Shown: piece after piece, positions 25,545-37,998 of the stretch | Layout of the letters: the number at the start of each line of letters is the position of its first letter | How positions within the stretch are numbered: the stretch's first letter is position 1 | Assembly (NCBI RefSeq): GCF_001659605.2 | Contig: NC_035164.2 | Span: 21,680,500-21,744,499 of the forward strand | Direction: 5' to 3' | Length of the DNA stretch: 64,000 bases | Origin: Manihot esculenta | Lineage: Eukaryota > Streptophyta > Magnoliopsida > Malpighiales > Euphorbiaceae | Translations under genes and position numbers: made by a program | Notes under the pieces: model-generated | What the model saw: the letters and a program-made list of their open reading frames with translations, nothing else | Database searches by the model: none | What the model was told of the DNA's origin: nothing

Positions 25545-26179
25545 TTTGTTTGGCCTATTGTTTAGGCAAACAGATTTTATGGATTACTTTCTGGCAGATT
25601 TTCTTCAGCAACCTGTTTTTGCAATTGTGCAGCCCTATCATCAGCCCTATCATTATGAAGCTCTCTCCCACTTCTCAACGTGATGGCACTAACATTTTGC
25701 TTTAGATTAGTCTATGTTTGGGAAGGTAATTTCCTTTGAGATTCTAGCTTACTCATGGAAGTAGCCATTTGACTCATTTGCTCTTGAAGGTTTTGCACCG
25801 TATTTGCTAAACATTCTACAATCTCTTCAAGGGGCACACTAGATTCCTGAGGTGCTGCTTGGGCTGGATTTTGATATTGATTTGCCCTAGCATAACTGAA
25901 GTTCGAGTGCTCCCTCCAACCTAAATTATAGGTGTCAGAGTAGGGATCGTATCTATGCTGTCCATTAAATCCTCCATTGGCATTAACTTACTATTCTTGA
26001 TGAATTTTTTGAACCTGACCTACAATTAAACTGCAGACAACAGAAGTTAAATCAGAAATTTGTGAGGCTAAGGAAGATGTACTTACCTTATTAACTCTCC
26101 TTGAAAGTTCTCTTTGATCTCCATATTATTTTGAGGCTGCTGCCATGGTGGAGATTAGGTCTCTTATGGCCTGAGGTGT
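25545..26179 (-). pseudogene. Element A gag, C-terminal part
   Basis: On the - strand this continues gag after the solo LTR: TPQAIRDLIS, YGDQREL, then YDPYSDTYNLGWREHSNFSY and MSQMATSMSKLESQRKLPSQ. These align with D1 gag (YDPYSNTYNPVWRDH, MGQMATSINRLEAQGKLPSQ). A TAG at 25,714-25,712 interrupts before LRSGREL, the gag-protease junction motif. Other in-frame stops are present. The zinc knuckle segment seen in D1 is not preserved. Nothing resembling protease follows. Confidence 0.7.
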
Positions 26180-27737
26180 TGATAGAGCATAATTTAGACC
26201 ATATTATCATGATGCTATTGATGTTAATTTATACTTTCTCTGCCTAATTTTGTGATTTTAATCTTATTCTGCAGAAAATGGTGTAAAGAGACAATTTGGT
26301 GAAAATGCCCCTAAAACTGCCTAAAATGAAGCAAAGGAGAGCGAGCATGCCAAGTGCAACTGAAAGGAGCCAAATAAGGAAAGTAATTTGAAATTCAAAT
26401 TTCAAATCCTTAAGAGAATTCAAAATTCAAAATCAAGATTCAGCTCATTAAGGAAAGTGCTAAATAAGGAAAGTGCAGTCAACAGAGCAGTTTGAAATTC
26501 AAGATCTTCAAGAACTCTTTTTCTTATTGAAGAAGCCAAATCTCTAGAAGATGTACATTCAAATTTGAAATTCAAATTCAGCTTGTCAAAGAAGCCAAAG
26601 AAGTCACACATGCTACCTCAAGTCTTGCACATTCAAAATTCAAAATTCAAAATTCAAAAGAGAGGCTCCACCTCATCAATGCAAGATATGGGCGGCATGG
26701 GCAGCACTTGGGCAGCCAAAAATTCAACTTGGGCAGCAAGTAAGGACCTAGGGCAACACTTTCAACTATAAAAAGACACATAAGGAGCCCCCCATGCTTT
26801 TTCTACTCTCCCTTGGATACACATACGGGATTGCAAGTGGCATCATCTCTTCTTCTTCCTTTCTTTATTTTCTTGTTTTGTTTCAGCCATGAGTGGCTGA
26901 AACCTTTTATTCTAGTTGAAGATTAGGTGATACTTTGGTTGTTTTATGGATTGTGAGATCTGAACATAAGTTGTTTATCTTTTGGTTATTCAATATTTGT
27001 GCAATTTCATGCTTGATTCCATTATTGCTTTGTTATTATGATCAATGTGGCCACTTGATTCTTGATTGCAAGGTAATAAATTGGTAGTTTGAATAATTTT
27101 GAGTCCGTAATTGCTTAGATTATTCAAACATAAGAACACTTGGTGTAAAAACTAAGGAAGTTTCATAATCTAGCAATATCACCATGCGTTTGGATAGCTA
27201 GGATTAGATCTCTCTATTTCTTAATGCAATTGATAGTTGTTTTGATGCCTAAGGCCCAAGGACGTTCCTTGGCAACTTGTTGATTAGTGATTAATTAGAG
27301 GATGTTTCCTAATTGGTTTATGATTAAGGAGAGACATGGTAGTGAGAAGCGTCTTCCATCTCCATAACTAATCTATTGAATCTATTAAGGGAAACTAAGT
27401 GTTAATGATCAATCCCAACAACTGAAGTGGATCCAATTCTTCAACTAGATCTTTCTCATTATTGAAATCTCTTTACTTTTATTATTCGCTTTCTTTTATT
27501 GTTTTCAGGTTTAGATCAATTCAATCAATCTCAAAACCCTTTCTTTTTACTTTACTTGCACTTATTTTTATTTTGCTTTCAGTTTCTTTGCTTTCAGTTA
27601 ATTCTCTTGGTCTTGACAAGGAAGATAGGTAATTTTTCAATTCCCTATGGATTCGATCCTTTCACCACTATCTGCAGTAGTAATATTGTTGATAACTGAA
27701 AAGGTTATTTTTGACCGGTTTCGACAACCGCGAGTCA
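26180..27737 (+). mobile_element. Solo LTR of an Athila-like element (D3)
   Basis: TGATAGAGCATAATTTAGAC at the start, CGACAACCGCGAGTCA at the end, with a perfect GGTGT duplication at 26,175-26,179 and 27,738-27,742. It aligns along its length with the 5' LTR of D1, but where D1 has TTCGGC palindromes it has GGGCAGC/GGGCGGC words (26,688-26,738). A TATA box CTATAAAAAG lies at about 26,766-26,775. It is inserted inside gag of element A. Confidence 0.9.
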
Positions 27738-27742
27738 GGTGT

Positions 27743-28820
27743 CTTGTTCTCAATTGATCCTCCACACGCTACATCAATTAATCTCCTTTCTGAAGGTAAC
27801 AAGCCTCCATAGAAATGTTCAACAAGGGATTTATCAGAGATGTTATGTTGAGGGCAGCTTGTGCACAATCGATTGAATCTTTCCCAATATTCATATAGCT
27901 CTTCATAATCTTTTTGCTTGATGCAATTGATCTCTCTTCCGATGCCAATAACTTTTGAGGTTGGGAAGTATTTGCTCAAGAAGGCTCTCACCATCCCTTC
28001 CCATGAAGTGATGGATCTGGGTGGTAAATAGAACAACCAATCTTTGGCAAAATCATCAAGAGAAAAGGGAAAGACTCTTAATTTAACATGCTCTTCGAAA
28101 ATACCTTGAGGCCTCATTATTGAGCACACAATGTGAAATTCTTTAAGGTACTTGTGTGGATCTTCATTCTCCAAACTTCTGAATTTTGGGAGTAGGTGAA
28201 TTAATCCAGTTTTAAGCTCAAAAGGGGCTGTCAAGGGTGGGTAAGTGATGCACCATAATACTTGATCACCCACAGGTGCTGCCAATTCCCTTAGTGTCCT
28301 TTCTTATTGCATTGGTGCCCTTATTGCTTGATTATCAGGTTCGATCTCTACATAAACAGTAGGTTCAGCAGGTCTTTGGATAGGTGCAACGGGTTTCATG
28401 TTTAATTCTGTTGCAACAGCTGTTGCAATTGGTTCAACAACTATTTTGACAATTTCAACAATGTTGGTCTCTATTTCAGCAGTGTGTTGTTTAGTTAATG
28501 CAGAAGGTGTTGCTGGTTCAGCAGCAAGGTATGCAGGCTGCTCTGTTTCTATAGTGGCTGGTTCTGTTTCTACAGCAGTTTCTGAATCTATTTCGGCAGT
28601 GGCAGTTTTGACAGTTGGTGCTGTTTTCTTGGATAGGAGCTATTTCAGCACTTTTGACAGCAGGTGCAGAAGGTGATTCTGCAGCAGCATTGGTCTAAAT
28701 GTGTTGTGCAATAAATTGCATTGCAGCTTCCAAGTTGATGGCTGTTGTTGATGAAGCCAGTTTTGAGGCTTGGTTCCTCGGATTGGCTTGTCTTCATGTG
28801 CGCTCAATTTCTAGATCGTA
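27743..28820 (-). pseudogene. Element A gag, N-terminal part
   Basis: The frame 28,285-27,743 reads ITYPPLTAPFELKTGLIHLL, then HKYLKEFHIVCS and FPFSLDDFAKDWLFYLPPRS, a retrotransposon gag core closely matching D1. Upstream (28,290-28,820) the same strand keeps a degenerate Pro/Ala/Glu/Thr-rich leader, with a TAA just before the ERTLRELAAPVGD block. The codons break exactly at the GGTGT duplication, where the solo LTR entered. Capsid/nucleocapsid function is lost. Confidence 0.78.
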
Positions 28821-28881
28821 GAGTAGATTTTCTTTACGTCCAGCCCTGGTTATGAAAGAAAAATAATTTAGTTAAATCAAT

Positions 28882-28899
28882 TCCCCAGCAACGGCGCCA
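28882..28899 (-). other. Primer-binding site of element A (tRNA-Asp)
   Basis: The - strand reads TGGCGCCGTTGCTGGGGA, complementary to the 3' end of plant tRNA-Asp(GTC) with one mismatch. It lies five bases inside the 5' LTR end and so fixes the element's orientation. Confidence 0.85.
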
Positions 28900-28904
28900 A
28901 TTTT

Positions 28905-30543
28905 TGATTGTGCGATTGTCGAGACCGATCAAAAATAACCTTTTTGGTTATCCACAATTTTACAACTGTAGATAGTGGTAAAAGGATCGTATCCACAGGG
29001 AATTGATAGTTACTTATTCTTCTATTAATGACCAAGTAAATAAACTGAAAATAAAAATAAAAATGGGGGTTTTAAAGTTTGATGAACTAAACTAGAATTA
29101 AGAGCAATAAAGTAAAGCAAATAATAAAGTAAACGAAATTCAATAATAAGGAGAGTCTAGTTGAAGCATTGGATCCATTTCAGTTGTTAGGATTGATCAT
29201 TAACACTTAAGTTCTTTTATTTGGCTCAATAAATTAGTTATGGGGGTGGAAGACGCTCCTCACCACCATATCCCTCCTTAACCATAGATTAACTAGGAAA
29301 CATTCGCTAATTAATCACTAATCAATAAGTTGCCAAAGAACGTCCTTAGGGCTTTAGATACATACAACTGTTAATTGCATTAAGAAATAGAGAGACATAA
29401 TTCTAGCTAGCCAAACGTATGGCGATCTTGAGCTAGATTATGCAATCTCCTTAGTTTTTACACCAAGGGTTACTTGTGTTTGAATAATTCAAGCAATTAC
29501 GGACTTAAACTACCCAAACTAACAAATTATCACCATGCAATCAAGAATCAATGGGCTCTATTGATCCAAACAACAAAGTAACAATAGAATTAAGTATGAA
29601 ATTGCATAAATATTGATAAATAAAATATGAACATCATAGGTTCAGATGTCCCAATCCATTAACAAGCTGAAATTTCACCTAATCTTCAACTAGAAAATAA
29701 GGTTTCAGCCACTCATGGCTGAAACTAACATCAAAATAAAGAAAGAAAGCAAGAAGAAGCAAATAGGCCGGCTAGGTGGCTGCTGAAGGTGCGGCGAGCT
29801 GCTGAAGATGATGATCTCTGAAAATCTGTCCCCTTGGCTGCTGGAAGGCTGTCTTATTTATAGCTGAATGGGGAGCTCTAGGTCATCCCTTGATTAGATG
29901 GATTTCTTCTCCAATTTGGACTTTAATTCCCTTTGCAATTGAGTTTCTTTGTGTTTTGGATTCCTTGGTAGGGCAGAATTCTATTGCTGAGGTGTCTGGT
30001 GTGCTGCTGAGGTGTCTTGAAGTGTTTGAGATAGGATAGACTTTTGAAAATTTGAAATTCTGGATTTCTCGCGTTTATACATAATTCTGTTGCAAAATCT
30101 GTTTGGGTGACTGTTTGGGCAAACAGCCGGCCAAACAGTCAGTTTGTGCTGTCTACTTTTTTTTGTCTCTGCTCTGCGGGAATTGTTTGGGCAACTGTTT
30201 GGAAAACAGCTGGCCAAAGAACAAGTCTGCACTACTTTTTATCCTTCTCCGTTTCTGCTGTAAATTTGATTTGGGTAGTTTTTTGGGCAAACTGATCTTG
30301 GCACACCAAAACTTGACTTCTTGGCTTTTTCTTCCATTCACTCGAGTAGCTTCCTTGGCCATTCCTTGAGGGTAGTTTGGCGAAACAACTTCGGCCAATC
30401 CATCGTTTGAGCATTTTTAGGCCATTTTTTACCATTTTACACCATTTTCTGCAAAATAAGATTAAAACCACAAAATTAGATAGAAAATGTATAATTTAAC
30501 ATCAATAATAACATGAAAAATGGGCCTAATTTTGGTTTGATCA
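28905..30543 (-). repeat. 5' LTR of element A
   Basis: TGATTGTGCGATTGTCGAGA ... TTGGTTTGATCA on the + strand. In sense orientation its start shares TAATTTTGTGGTTTTAATC with the D1 LTR, so A and D1 LTRs are homologous. The motif region at 30,100-30,400 contains CTGTTTGGGCAAACAG (30,111-30,126) and relatives instead of TTCGGC palindromes. Confidence 0.88.
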
Positions 30544-30548
30544 TTGAC

Positions 30549-31427
30549 AATCATTTAGCTAGATGGAAAACTGAAGTTCTCTCCTTTACAGGGCGAGTTA
30601 TGTTAGCAAAATATGTTCTCTTCGCACTACCCAATCATTTGATGCAATCTGTTTACCTTTTCAAAATTGTGTGTGATGAATTTGACAAATGAGTGTGGAG
30701 GTTTATTTGGAGTGATCGAAATGGTGGTCAACGTTCTCATTTGGTTAGTTGGACTCAACTCTGCTTACCATTATATCAAAGCGATCTAGTGTTAAAATCA
30801 TGTTGGTTAATGAGTTCAGCATTCATGGCCAAATTAGGATGGAGGATTCTAAAAGAAGATCATGCTTCATGGGTTAGAGTTCTGAAAGGTAAGTACTTCA
30901 GTTCTCGATCAAATTTGAGTGCTTTTGCACCTCAGTCCTATAGTTCTTTGATTTGGAGAGGTATCCTTAGTAATTTTCCTTTATTGCAAGAAGACTTCTA
31001 TGTGATTGTGTTCAATGGAATGACTACATCTTTTTGGAAGGATAACTGGGTCAGGAAGGGTCCTTTACATGACTTTCTAATAGGCCCATTGCCTCCGTCA
31101 TATGAGTATGCTGTGGTGTCTCAATATTAGAAGGGTTATGATTGGGATTGGGACTCTATTCGACCTTATCTTTCAGAGGAGGGTTGTAAGCTAGTGGAAA
31201 GTATTTTTCTTGTGTCTGACATAAATTCCATGGACCAAGTCACATGAAAGGATACCCCTAGTGGCAAGTTTACAATTGAAACTGCGTATGAGTTATTGAT
31301 TCCAGGTCCCTCCTCTTTTACGAGTTAGCGGTGAAGCCAGGTTTGGGAGGTTCCCGTTGCCCAGCGCGTCCATTACTTTATTTGGCTCTTGCTTTATGGA
31401 AAACTTATGACTAACAGGGAAAGATGG
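30549..31427 (+). pseudogene. LINE remnant, right piece
   Basis: Resumes the LINE frame exactly after the TTGAC duplication. It reads HLARWKTEVLSFTGRVMLAK, FALPNHLMQSVYL and then, past a stop at about 30,690, VWRFIWSDRNGGQRSHLVSW and KLGWRILKEDHASWVRVLKG. This is the C-terminal part of plant LINE ORF2 (RLAGWKxxxLSxAGR, SWxxVCxP, LxWRxL). It decays after 31,130, keeps FIWLLLYGKLMTNRERW near 31,380-31,425 (zf-RVT region), and is cut by element C at 31,428. Confidence 0.8.
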
Positions 31428-32950
31428 TGTAACGACCCAGAAACCGGACCGCTACCGGAGGGTTCAGATCGACTTAAGGTCGCCGGAGCCTATAGCAACC
31501 TACTATACATCCTGTTACACCTGATAAAATCCCATACATGATCACACGATTTAATAAAAATATAAACATTTCATGAACTAAGACTCAACCTGTGCATGTA
31601 TCAAAACTGAAATCATAAAACCCATACTAGAGCCCTCATCAAATGCTCCAGTATGGTCAACATAACATGCCTCAAGCTCAGTTTAAGCATAAACTCATTT
31701 TTAAAACTTTTACATAAGGATAATGAAAACAGGAATTACAAGGACAAATACTAGGGAAAATACTCACCTCTGGCTGACGCTCGCCTAAAACTAAAGCCGT
31801 TATCTCACTACAGTCCTCTACGGTCTTCCAAGTTTGATCCTACACAAGACTCAAATGAGGGACCAAACATAACTTTTACAATAGTCTAAACAACTCCCCA
31901 AGAAACCCCTAAAAACATACCAGAACATACATAAAAATCAAGCAGAAAAAGGCTGGGCAGGGGACTTTCAGCGACAGGTTCGGCGGCCGAAGGTCCCTCA
32001 CAGATTTGAAAGTCAAAACTTTCGGGGGCAGGTTCAGCGGCCTAAACTCTTCACAGATCCGAAAGTCAAAACCTTCGGGGGCAGATTCGACGGCCTAAAG
32101 CCTGTCATAGTTCTGAAAGTTGAAACCTTCGGGGGCAGATTAGGCAGCCAAAAGCTGCCTCCACAAGCAGATTCGGCGGCTGAAATTGGGTTCTCCAGGA
32201 AGGCAGAACCCGATTCTGCCCTAGACATGCAGCCTCCTAAAAGCCTCCAAATACACATGCAAAAGCTCAGAAGTAACAACACACCCTTAACATGCCTAAG
32301 GGATAACCAGATCTAGCCTAAACCTCAACATGCATCATCAACCAAGAGAAAAACGTCCATTATTAACCCTAGGCTGAAACCTATCAACTAAAAGAAAAAC
32401 TAACATGCATGCATCAACAAACCCCCCAAAATACCTATTGGACTTGCTGCAACCTTCAGAAAGTAGAAGAAAGGTGAAAATTCCACTTACCTCTTGAAGA
32501 ACATTAAGGTGGCAATAAGCAAGGGGAGATTTGGAGATGAATAAAAGAGTTTCGAGGGTTCCAAGAGCTAGGATTCTGAAAAACCACTTAATCTTCAAAA
32601 CAACAGCAGAAAAAACATGAAAATTTTGAGGGATTTGAAAAAATTAAGCAAAAATGCCAAAGGTGGTGTATGAACTCACCTCTGCCCGAAAATGGAGAAA
32701 GAAAACTCGTATTTTCGGGCTGATGGCTATTTATAGGTGGCTGAGGGAACCGCATTCGGCGACCGAACTTGAAATACCTCAAAAACTTTTTTCTCTTTGT
32801 TTCTTTTAATAAGATTCTAAAAATTTCAAATTCATTTTATGAAAACCTTATTTTACCCTTCTAAAGATTTCAGCTTCGAGATTCCGGATTCCGATGGAGA
32901 TTCTATCGAAAAGTGGAAATTTCGATACTGGAGTTTAGTCGGATATTACA
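31428..32950 (-). repeat. 3' LTR of element C
   Basis: TGTAACGACCCAGAAACCGG ... GTCGGATATTACA on the + strand. At 1,523 bp it is shorter than the 2.1-2.6 kb LTRs of its relatives. Palindromes are mostly decayed (TTCGGCGGCCGAAGG near 31,979; others mutated), fitting an old insertion. The TTCAAGAG|GTAAG site is kept on the - strand near 32,490. Confidence 0.82.
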
Positions 32951-33225
32951 TTCTTCCTCCCTTAAGAACATTCGTCCTTGAATGTTCAACATAGCAAACA
33001 AGCAAAACATATACATCAAGAAGACACAAGAAAACATATAACACTTACTTTAAAAGAGATGGGGGTACTGCTGAAGCATCGACTCTCGGGTCTCCCAGGT
33101 GCACTCTTCTATATTGTGGTGATTCCATAAAACTTTCACCATCGTGACTTCCTTGTTCCTAAGCTTTTTGATCTGCGTTTCTATGATCTATACTGGCTGC
33201 TCAACATAAGTGAGATCTCATAGGA
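32951..33225 (-). pseudogene. Element C pol C-terminal tail and polypurine tract
   Basis: Continues from 42,375 after removal of element E: DLTYVEQPV, then KVLWNHHNIEECTWETRESM and a terminal QYPHLF with stop at 33,050-33,052. This is the chromodomain-like end of Tekay/Del integrases. Downstream, 9-bp arms GAACATTCG...GAATGTTC (32,966-32,987; one arm base changed) are followed by CTTAAGGGAGGAAGAA against the LTR. Two in-frame stops lie in the tail. Confidence 0.75.
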
Positions 33226-35693
33226 TGTAACGACCCAGAATTCCGGACCGCTACCGGCGCTAGGATCCAGATCGGCATAAGGCCGCCGGGACCCGTAGCA
33301 AGCCTACTATGCATCCTGTACAGCTGGTATAATCCCATACATGATCAAACATATCCATAAAACATTTAAAACTTTATCTTTTCCCAACTTGACCTGTGTA
33401 TGCACTATGACTGAACTCATAGAACCCCTAGGGTCAGCATACCCTATGTCAAACTCGGTCCAACACATATATCGACATGAAATAAAACTCATGTATAAAG
33501 GGATTAACCAACTCGGGCCAAGCACAATACTATAACTCTGAACATATAACATAATATCATATTACAACATAACTCGTTTACATCCTTACATAACTTTACA
33601 TTACATCATGTCCACTACTATTCTATTACATAAACATGACCATGGACGTAACCTGCTGATCTCCTGACTATCTCTGACCCTGCAAACCTGGGGTTAGGGG
33701 AGAGGGGTGAGCTAAAAAGCCCAGTGAGCAGAAACCATAAAAGAAAACAGTTCATTTTAACATATGCTATCATGGAATGCGTCACATCACAAATATATCA
33801 CCTCAAGGATGAATCTGTCACCAATAGCCCTCTACATATCAATCTCGTACCACAACAAGTCAACAATGCTTTATGCCAGGGGCAATACGGCCACGCCTGG
33901 ACTTCACATACTTTATGCCAGGGGCGATACGGCCACACCTGGACTTCTCATACTATATGCCAGGGGCGATACGGCCACGCCTGGGCTTCTCATCTCATAT
34001 CATATCATACATGCCATATCATATCAATTCATATCATGTCATAACATACTGAGGGCTAGAGGATCATCCAGTATCCATCCACATCATCATCATCGTATTA
34101 TGCAATGCATCATATTCGTGAATTCTAATGCAAACAACCTATTGCATAACATGGTATTCATGATGCATGAACATGCTGAAAACATTTGATTTAAAACATA
34201 AGGGTTAGTTCCACTCACCTCTGGCTAGCTCTGGACTAACTCTGAAGCAGCTAACACTGCTAAACACCTCGGTTCCTCGGGTCCGATCCTACACAGGTGG
34301 ACTCCAGTGAGGTGCCAAACATACTCTAAACAACTCATAAACAACTACCCAAAAACCCCCTAAAGCATCACTTAAACATGCATAGAAAACACTCATGAAA
34401 CGGCTGGACAGGGCACTTTCGGCGGCACTTTCGGCGGCCGAAGGTCCCTTCCAGAGACGAAAGTCAGGCAGGTTCGGCGGCACCTTCGGCGGCCGAACTC
34501 TCTCTCCAGAGACGAAAGTCAGGCACTTTCGGCAGCCGAACATTACCTTCGGCGGCCGAAAGTCTGCTTTCAAGCCAAAACTCAACTTTCGGGGGCAAGG
34601 TTAGGCGGCCAATCCATGCGTCCTCTGGCAGGTTCGGCGGCCGAAACCACCTTCGGCGGCCGAACCTGAGTTCATCCAGAACTCAGCCTTTGTGCATTTC
34701 AAGCCTCCCAAACCTTCCATACACCCCAAAACAAGCACCCAACTTCTCAAACACATGCATACATCCTTAACCATGCACAAGGGAGCTCAAACAAGCTTAA
34801 ACTCCCAAAAACAACATCTAAAGCATACATAGATAGTTTATGACCCACATAGGCCAAAACCATCAAAACAAACCAAACCTCACATACTCTCTCCCAATCA
34901 TGCATACTCTCTCCCATATGCTCAAGGGGCTTGAAACTAACTTAAACCCCAACACAAACATCACAAGAACATACATTGGGCATAAAACCCACATAAACCC
35001 TAACATGCATATCTACCCATACTCAACCATCAAAACCTCTTAAAACTCACTTAAAACTTCATGAAACGTAAAAGAAAGCATAGATCCACACTTACCTCTT
35101 GAAGATCGAGGGTTTGTGCGAGCTCTAACTTGGAGATGGGAGGAAACTACTCCTTGGGTCTCCAAGCTTCCAAAACTTTGATCTAAGCTTGAAAACTCTT
35201 CAAAAGAACCATGGAACTCATAAAAATATGAAGGAGATGAAGAGAAAACATGAAAATGACCAAAGGAGGACATGAACACACTTGAGCTCGAGAATGGGGA
35301 GAAATCTCGCCCATTTTCGGTCTGAGGGGCTTTTATAGGTGGCCAGCCAAACCTCCTTCGGCGGCCTAACATGCAAGCAAAACACCCCCATGTTCGGCGG
35401 CCGAACCTGGTTTGTTCAAACAAGGCTTTCAGAGGCCAAAAGCGCTCCCAAAACCAACTCATGTTCGGCGGCCGAACTTCACTTTCGGCGGCCGAACCTG
35501 GCAAAACCTCCTTGATCTTTTCTTTTCCAAAACTCAAATCTTTTTCATTTAAAACTATGAAATCAGTAAAAATCATTTTAGAAATCACATTTTACCCCTC
35601 TAGAAGACTCTGGCATCATCAAAATTCCATATTCCAACGGAGATTCCGCCGGAAGGTAGGGATTCCGATGCCGGGATCTAGCCGGGTATTACA
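33226..35693 (-). repeat. 3' LTR of element E
   Basis: TGTAACGACCCAGAATTCCG ... CTAGCCGGGTATTACA. It contains three 42-bp units (33,872-33,997; core GCCAGGGGC...GCCTGG), a palindrome array (34,417-34,665) with a 12-bp duplication CACTTTCGGCGG not in the 5' LTR, and single palindromes at 35,393, 35,464 and 35,484. Confidence 0.92.
33872..33997. repeat. 42-bp tandem repeat (x3) in the 3' LTR of E
   Basis: Units start at TATGCCAGGGG (33,872, 33,914, 33,956). CCAGG and CCTGG in each unit can pair as a hairpin. The 5' LTR has the same three units near 40,470-40,595. Confidence 0.9.
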
Positions 35694-37998
35694 TTCTTCC
35701 CCCCTTTAAGAACATTCGTCCTCGAATGTTCAAACAAACAAACAGGCAACTCAAAGCATAGCATCAAACATACATTAACAAGCAAGCAAAACCTAAAAAC
35801 CTCTCTCCTAAAAGAGAGACACGGTCATTGCTAGAGTATAAACTCTCGGTCTCCCTGGTGCACTTTTCATCTTAAGGTGATTCTAAGGGGCTTTCACCAT
35901 CGGGATTTCCTTGTTTCCACACTTTCTGACTTGTGTGTCTGTGGTCCGTACTAGCTGCTCAACATAGGTGAGATCCTCTACGGTCTCCACCTCTGGTTCC
36001 TTTAAGAACCTCACTCGGATCCGACACGAACTCATATACCGTGGAAACATGGAAAAACGAATGGATCTCTTCCATAGAAGTGGGTAAATCTAACTCGTAG
36101 GATACATTCCCAAATCCCTTGCAGGATTTCAAAGAGTCCAATGTATCTGAGAGCTAATTTACCTTTCTGCCCATAACGAATCACCCTCTCTTTTGGAGAC
36201 ACCTTCAGCAAACCTCGACTTCCTCGAGAACCTAAACACGCTTCTGCCGCGCACTCTGACAAAACTCTTCTTCTCTTCTGAAACTTTACATGCCTCTTGC
36301 GGACGACTTCATACTCTCCTGCTGACTCACAGCAGTTCTGATTCTTCTCATCTTCTGACTATGCAGCTCTTACTCCTTTTATCTGCCTCTGATTCTCCTC
36401 TCTTGACTCAAGATGTATTGCAAACTCTTTCGATCTGTAAGGATCTGTCCTCATACCTTATACAGGTACTGTCTCCACATCTTGAGTGCAAAGATTACCA
36501 TTGCCATCTCTAGATCATGTGTAGGATGATTCAACTCATGCTTCTTCAGCTACCTAGAAGCATAAGCAATCATCCTATCACTGGCGGACAGAGCCACCAC
36601 TGGTGCTGACATCAACATTTCCTTTGGCTTTTCAAAGCCCTTATCACTCTGAGTAGACCACACACCCTCTAGTTCTTCTTGATCCATCTGGCCATAGGAG
36701 CGGCAACTCTAGAGAAGTTCTAGATGAACCTCCATTAGGTAACCTGCCCAACCCAAAAAGCTCTTGATCTTAGTCATTACCATGGGCCTGGGCTGGTCGA
36801 CTACAACTTCAACTTTCTCAGGTCTACTTCACTTTTCTTTTCTCCGACACACATGACCCAAGAAGGATATGCTCCTCGACCAGAACTCACATTGGAAAAC
36901 TAGGCATCCAAGCCATGTTCTCTCAGGATTTGCAATCCTGATTTCAGATGATGGGCATACTCTTCTGCATTTCTGGAACTCACCGAGGTACCGTCAATGA
37001 AGACAATAACGGAGTGATCCAGAAACTGACTAAAACTCTACTTATGAGGTCCATGAATGATGTAGGGGCGTTCATTAACCCGAACGACATTCCTAGGAAC
37101 TCATAGTGCCCATATCTGGTTGTAAACACTGCTCTCTGTACATCTTCTTCCTTGATCTTAACTGATGGTACCTGGACTTCAGATCTATCTTGGAAAGGCA
37201 ACCAGCTCCTGCTAGCTGATTTCAACTAGATCGTCGATCCACGGTAACAACTACCTGATCTGGGTAGTGACTTTGTTCAACGACTAGTAGTCGACACAAA
37301 GTCCTAGGGATCCATCCTTCATCCTCATAACAACACTGGAACACCCCAAGGTGAAGTGCTCAGTCAGATGGGAACCCTTAACTACCAACTCTTACAACTG
37401 ATCCTTATAACTCCTTTAACTCTGTTGATACCATCCTGTGGGGAGGGATAGAGGTTGGTCCAATTCCATGCATTACTTCTATTTTAAACTCTATCTCCCT
37501 GACAGGTGATAGTCCTGGGAACTCGTCTGGGGAAACATCTAAACTCTCTAACAACGGGCACTGAGGCGGGCTCCCTGACCTGACTGCTATACTCTCTCTG
37601 AAGAGCTAGAACCCCTGACAACTTTTCCTGAACAACCTACGAGCCTATAGGGTTGATACTGAACCTCTAGGTATCCCTATTCTGTCCCCTCTAAGGACTA
37701 CCTCTGATCCATCCTGACCTCTGAACCTGACTACCTTGTCTCTGCAGACTAGGTAGTACCACTAGTAGAAGAACCAATCCAACCCTAGAATGACGTCAAA
37801 CAGTCAAATCTAGAACCGCTAGGTCAGCTGGAAGGCATCTACTCACAACACATACTCTGACTATACCGGCAGACTGACTCTGCCACAGATGGATCACACT
37901 TGGGTGCACTGACCCCAAGGGGATACTCTAACCCATAAGCTATCAACCCAACCTCACAAGGGCTCATAAGCAAACAAAGAAAAGAGAAACATCAGGGT
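35694..37998 (-). pseudogene. Degenerate pol region of element E
   Basis: Begins at the right with protease-like debris (37,700-37,990) and keeps an RT piece at 37,225-36,980 (TTRYGHYEFLGMSFGLMNAP, the strand before the catalytic aspartates). RNase H-like words follow near 36,400-36,560, then an integrase C-terminal echo at about 36,262-35,959 (KLALRYIGLFEIL, SYELDLP, FFHVSTVYEFVSDPSEVL). A 9-bp-arm perfect hairpin (35,710-35,731) and a polypurine tract (complement of TTCTTCCCCCCTTTAAG) abut the LTR. At 2.3 kb it has lost roughly half of a normal pol and is full of stops and frameshifts. Confidence 0.7.

Larger units (their letters stand above)
20070..30543 (-). mobile_element. Athila-like Ty3/gypsy retrotransposon A, internally deleted
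   Basis: Bounded by two related LTRs (TG...CA ends) and by a perfect 5-bp duplication TTGAC at 20,065-20,069 and 30,544-30,548. Transcription would run right to left: 5' LTR (28,905-30,543), primer-binding site complementary to tRNA-Asp, gag, a deleted pol, a polypurine tract beside 21,618, then the 3' LTR (20,070-21,617). The protease, RT, RNase H and integrase are almost entirely lost. Gag carries stops and is split by a solo LTR. It is therefore a non-autonomous derivative. Gag similarity to D1 and the tRNA-Asp site place it in the Athila lineage (inference from family knowledge). It interrupts the LINE. Confidence 0.85.

Noticed and set aside
28398..28676. Ser/Val/Ala-rich + strand frame
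   Set aside because: Complement of the degenerate Pro/Thr/Glu-rich gag leader of element A.
30693..31130. Independent host gene of 145 codons
   Set aside because: The protein is the C-terminal part of a LINE ORF2 and joins the upstream fragments in frame.
33724..34044. Frames with repeated CQGRYGHxWTSHT in E LTRs
   Set aside because: Produced by the 42-bp non-coding tandem repeat of the LTR.
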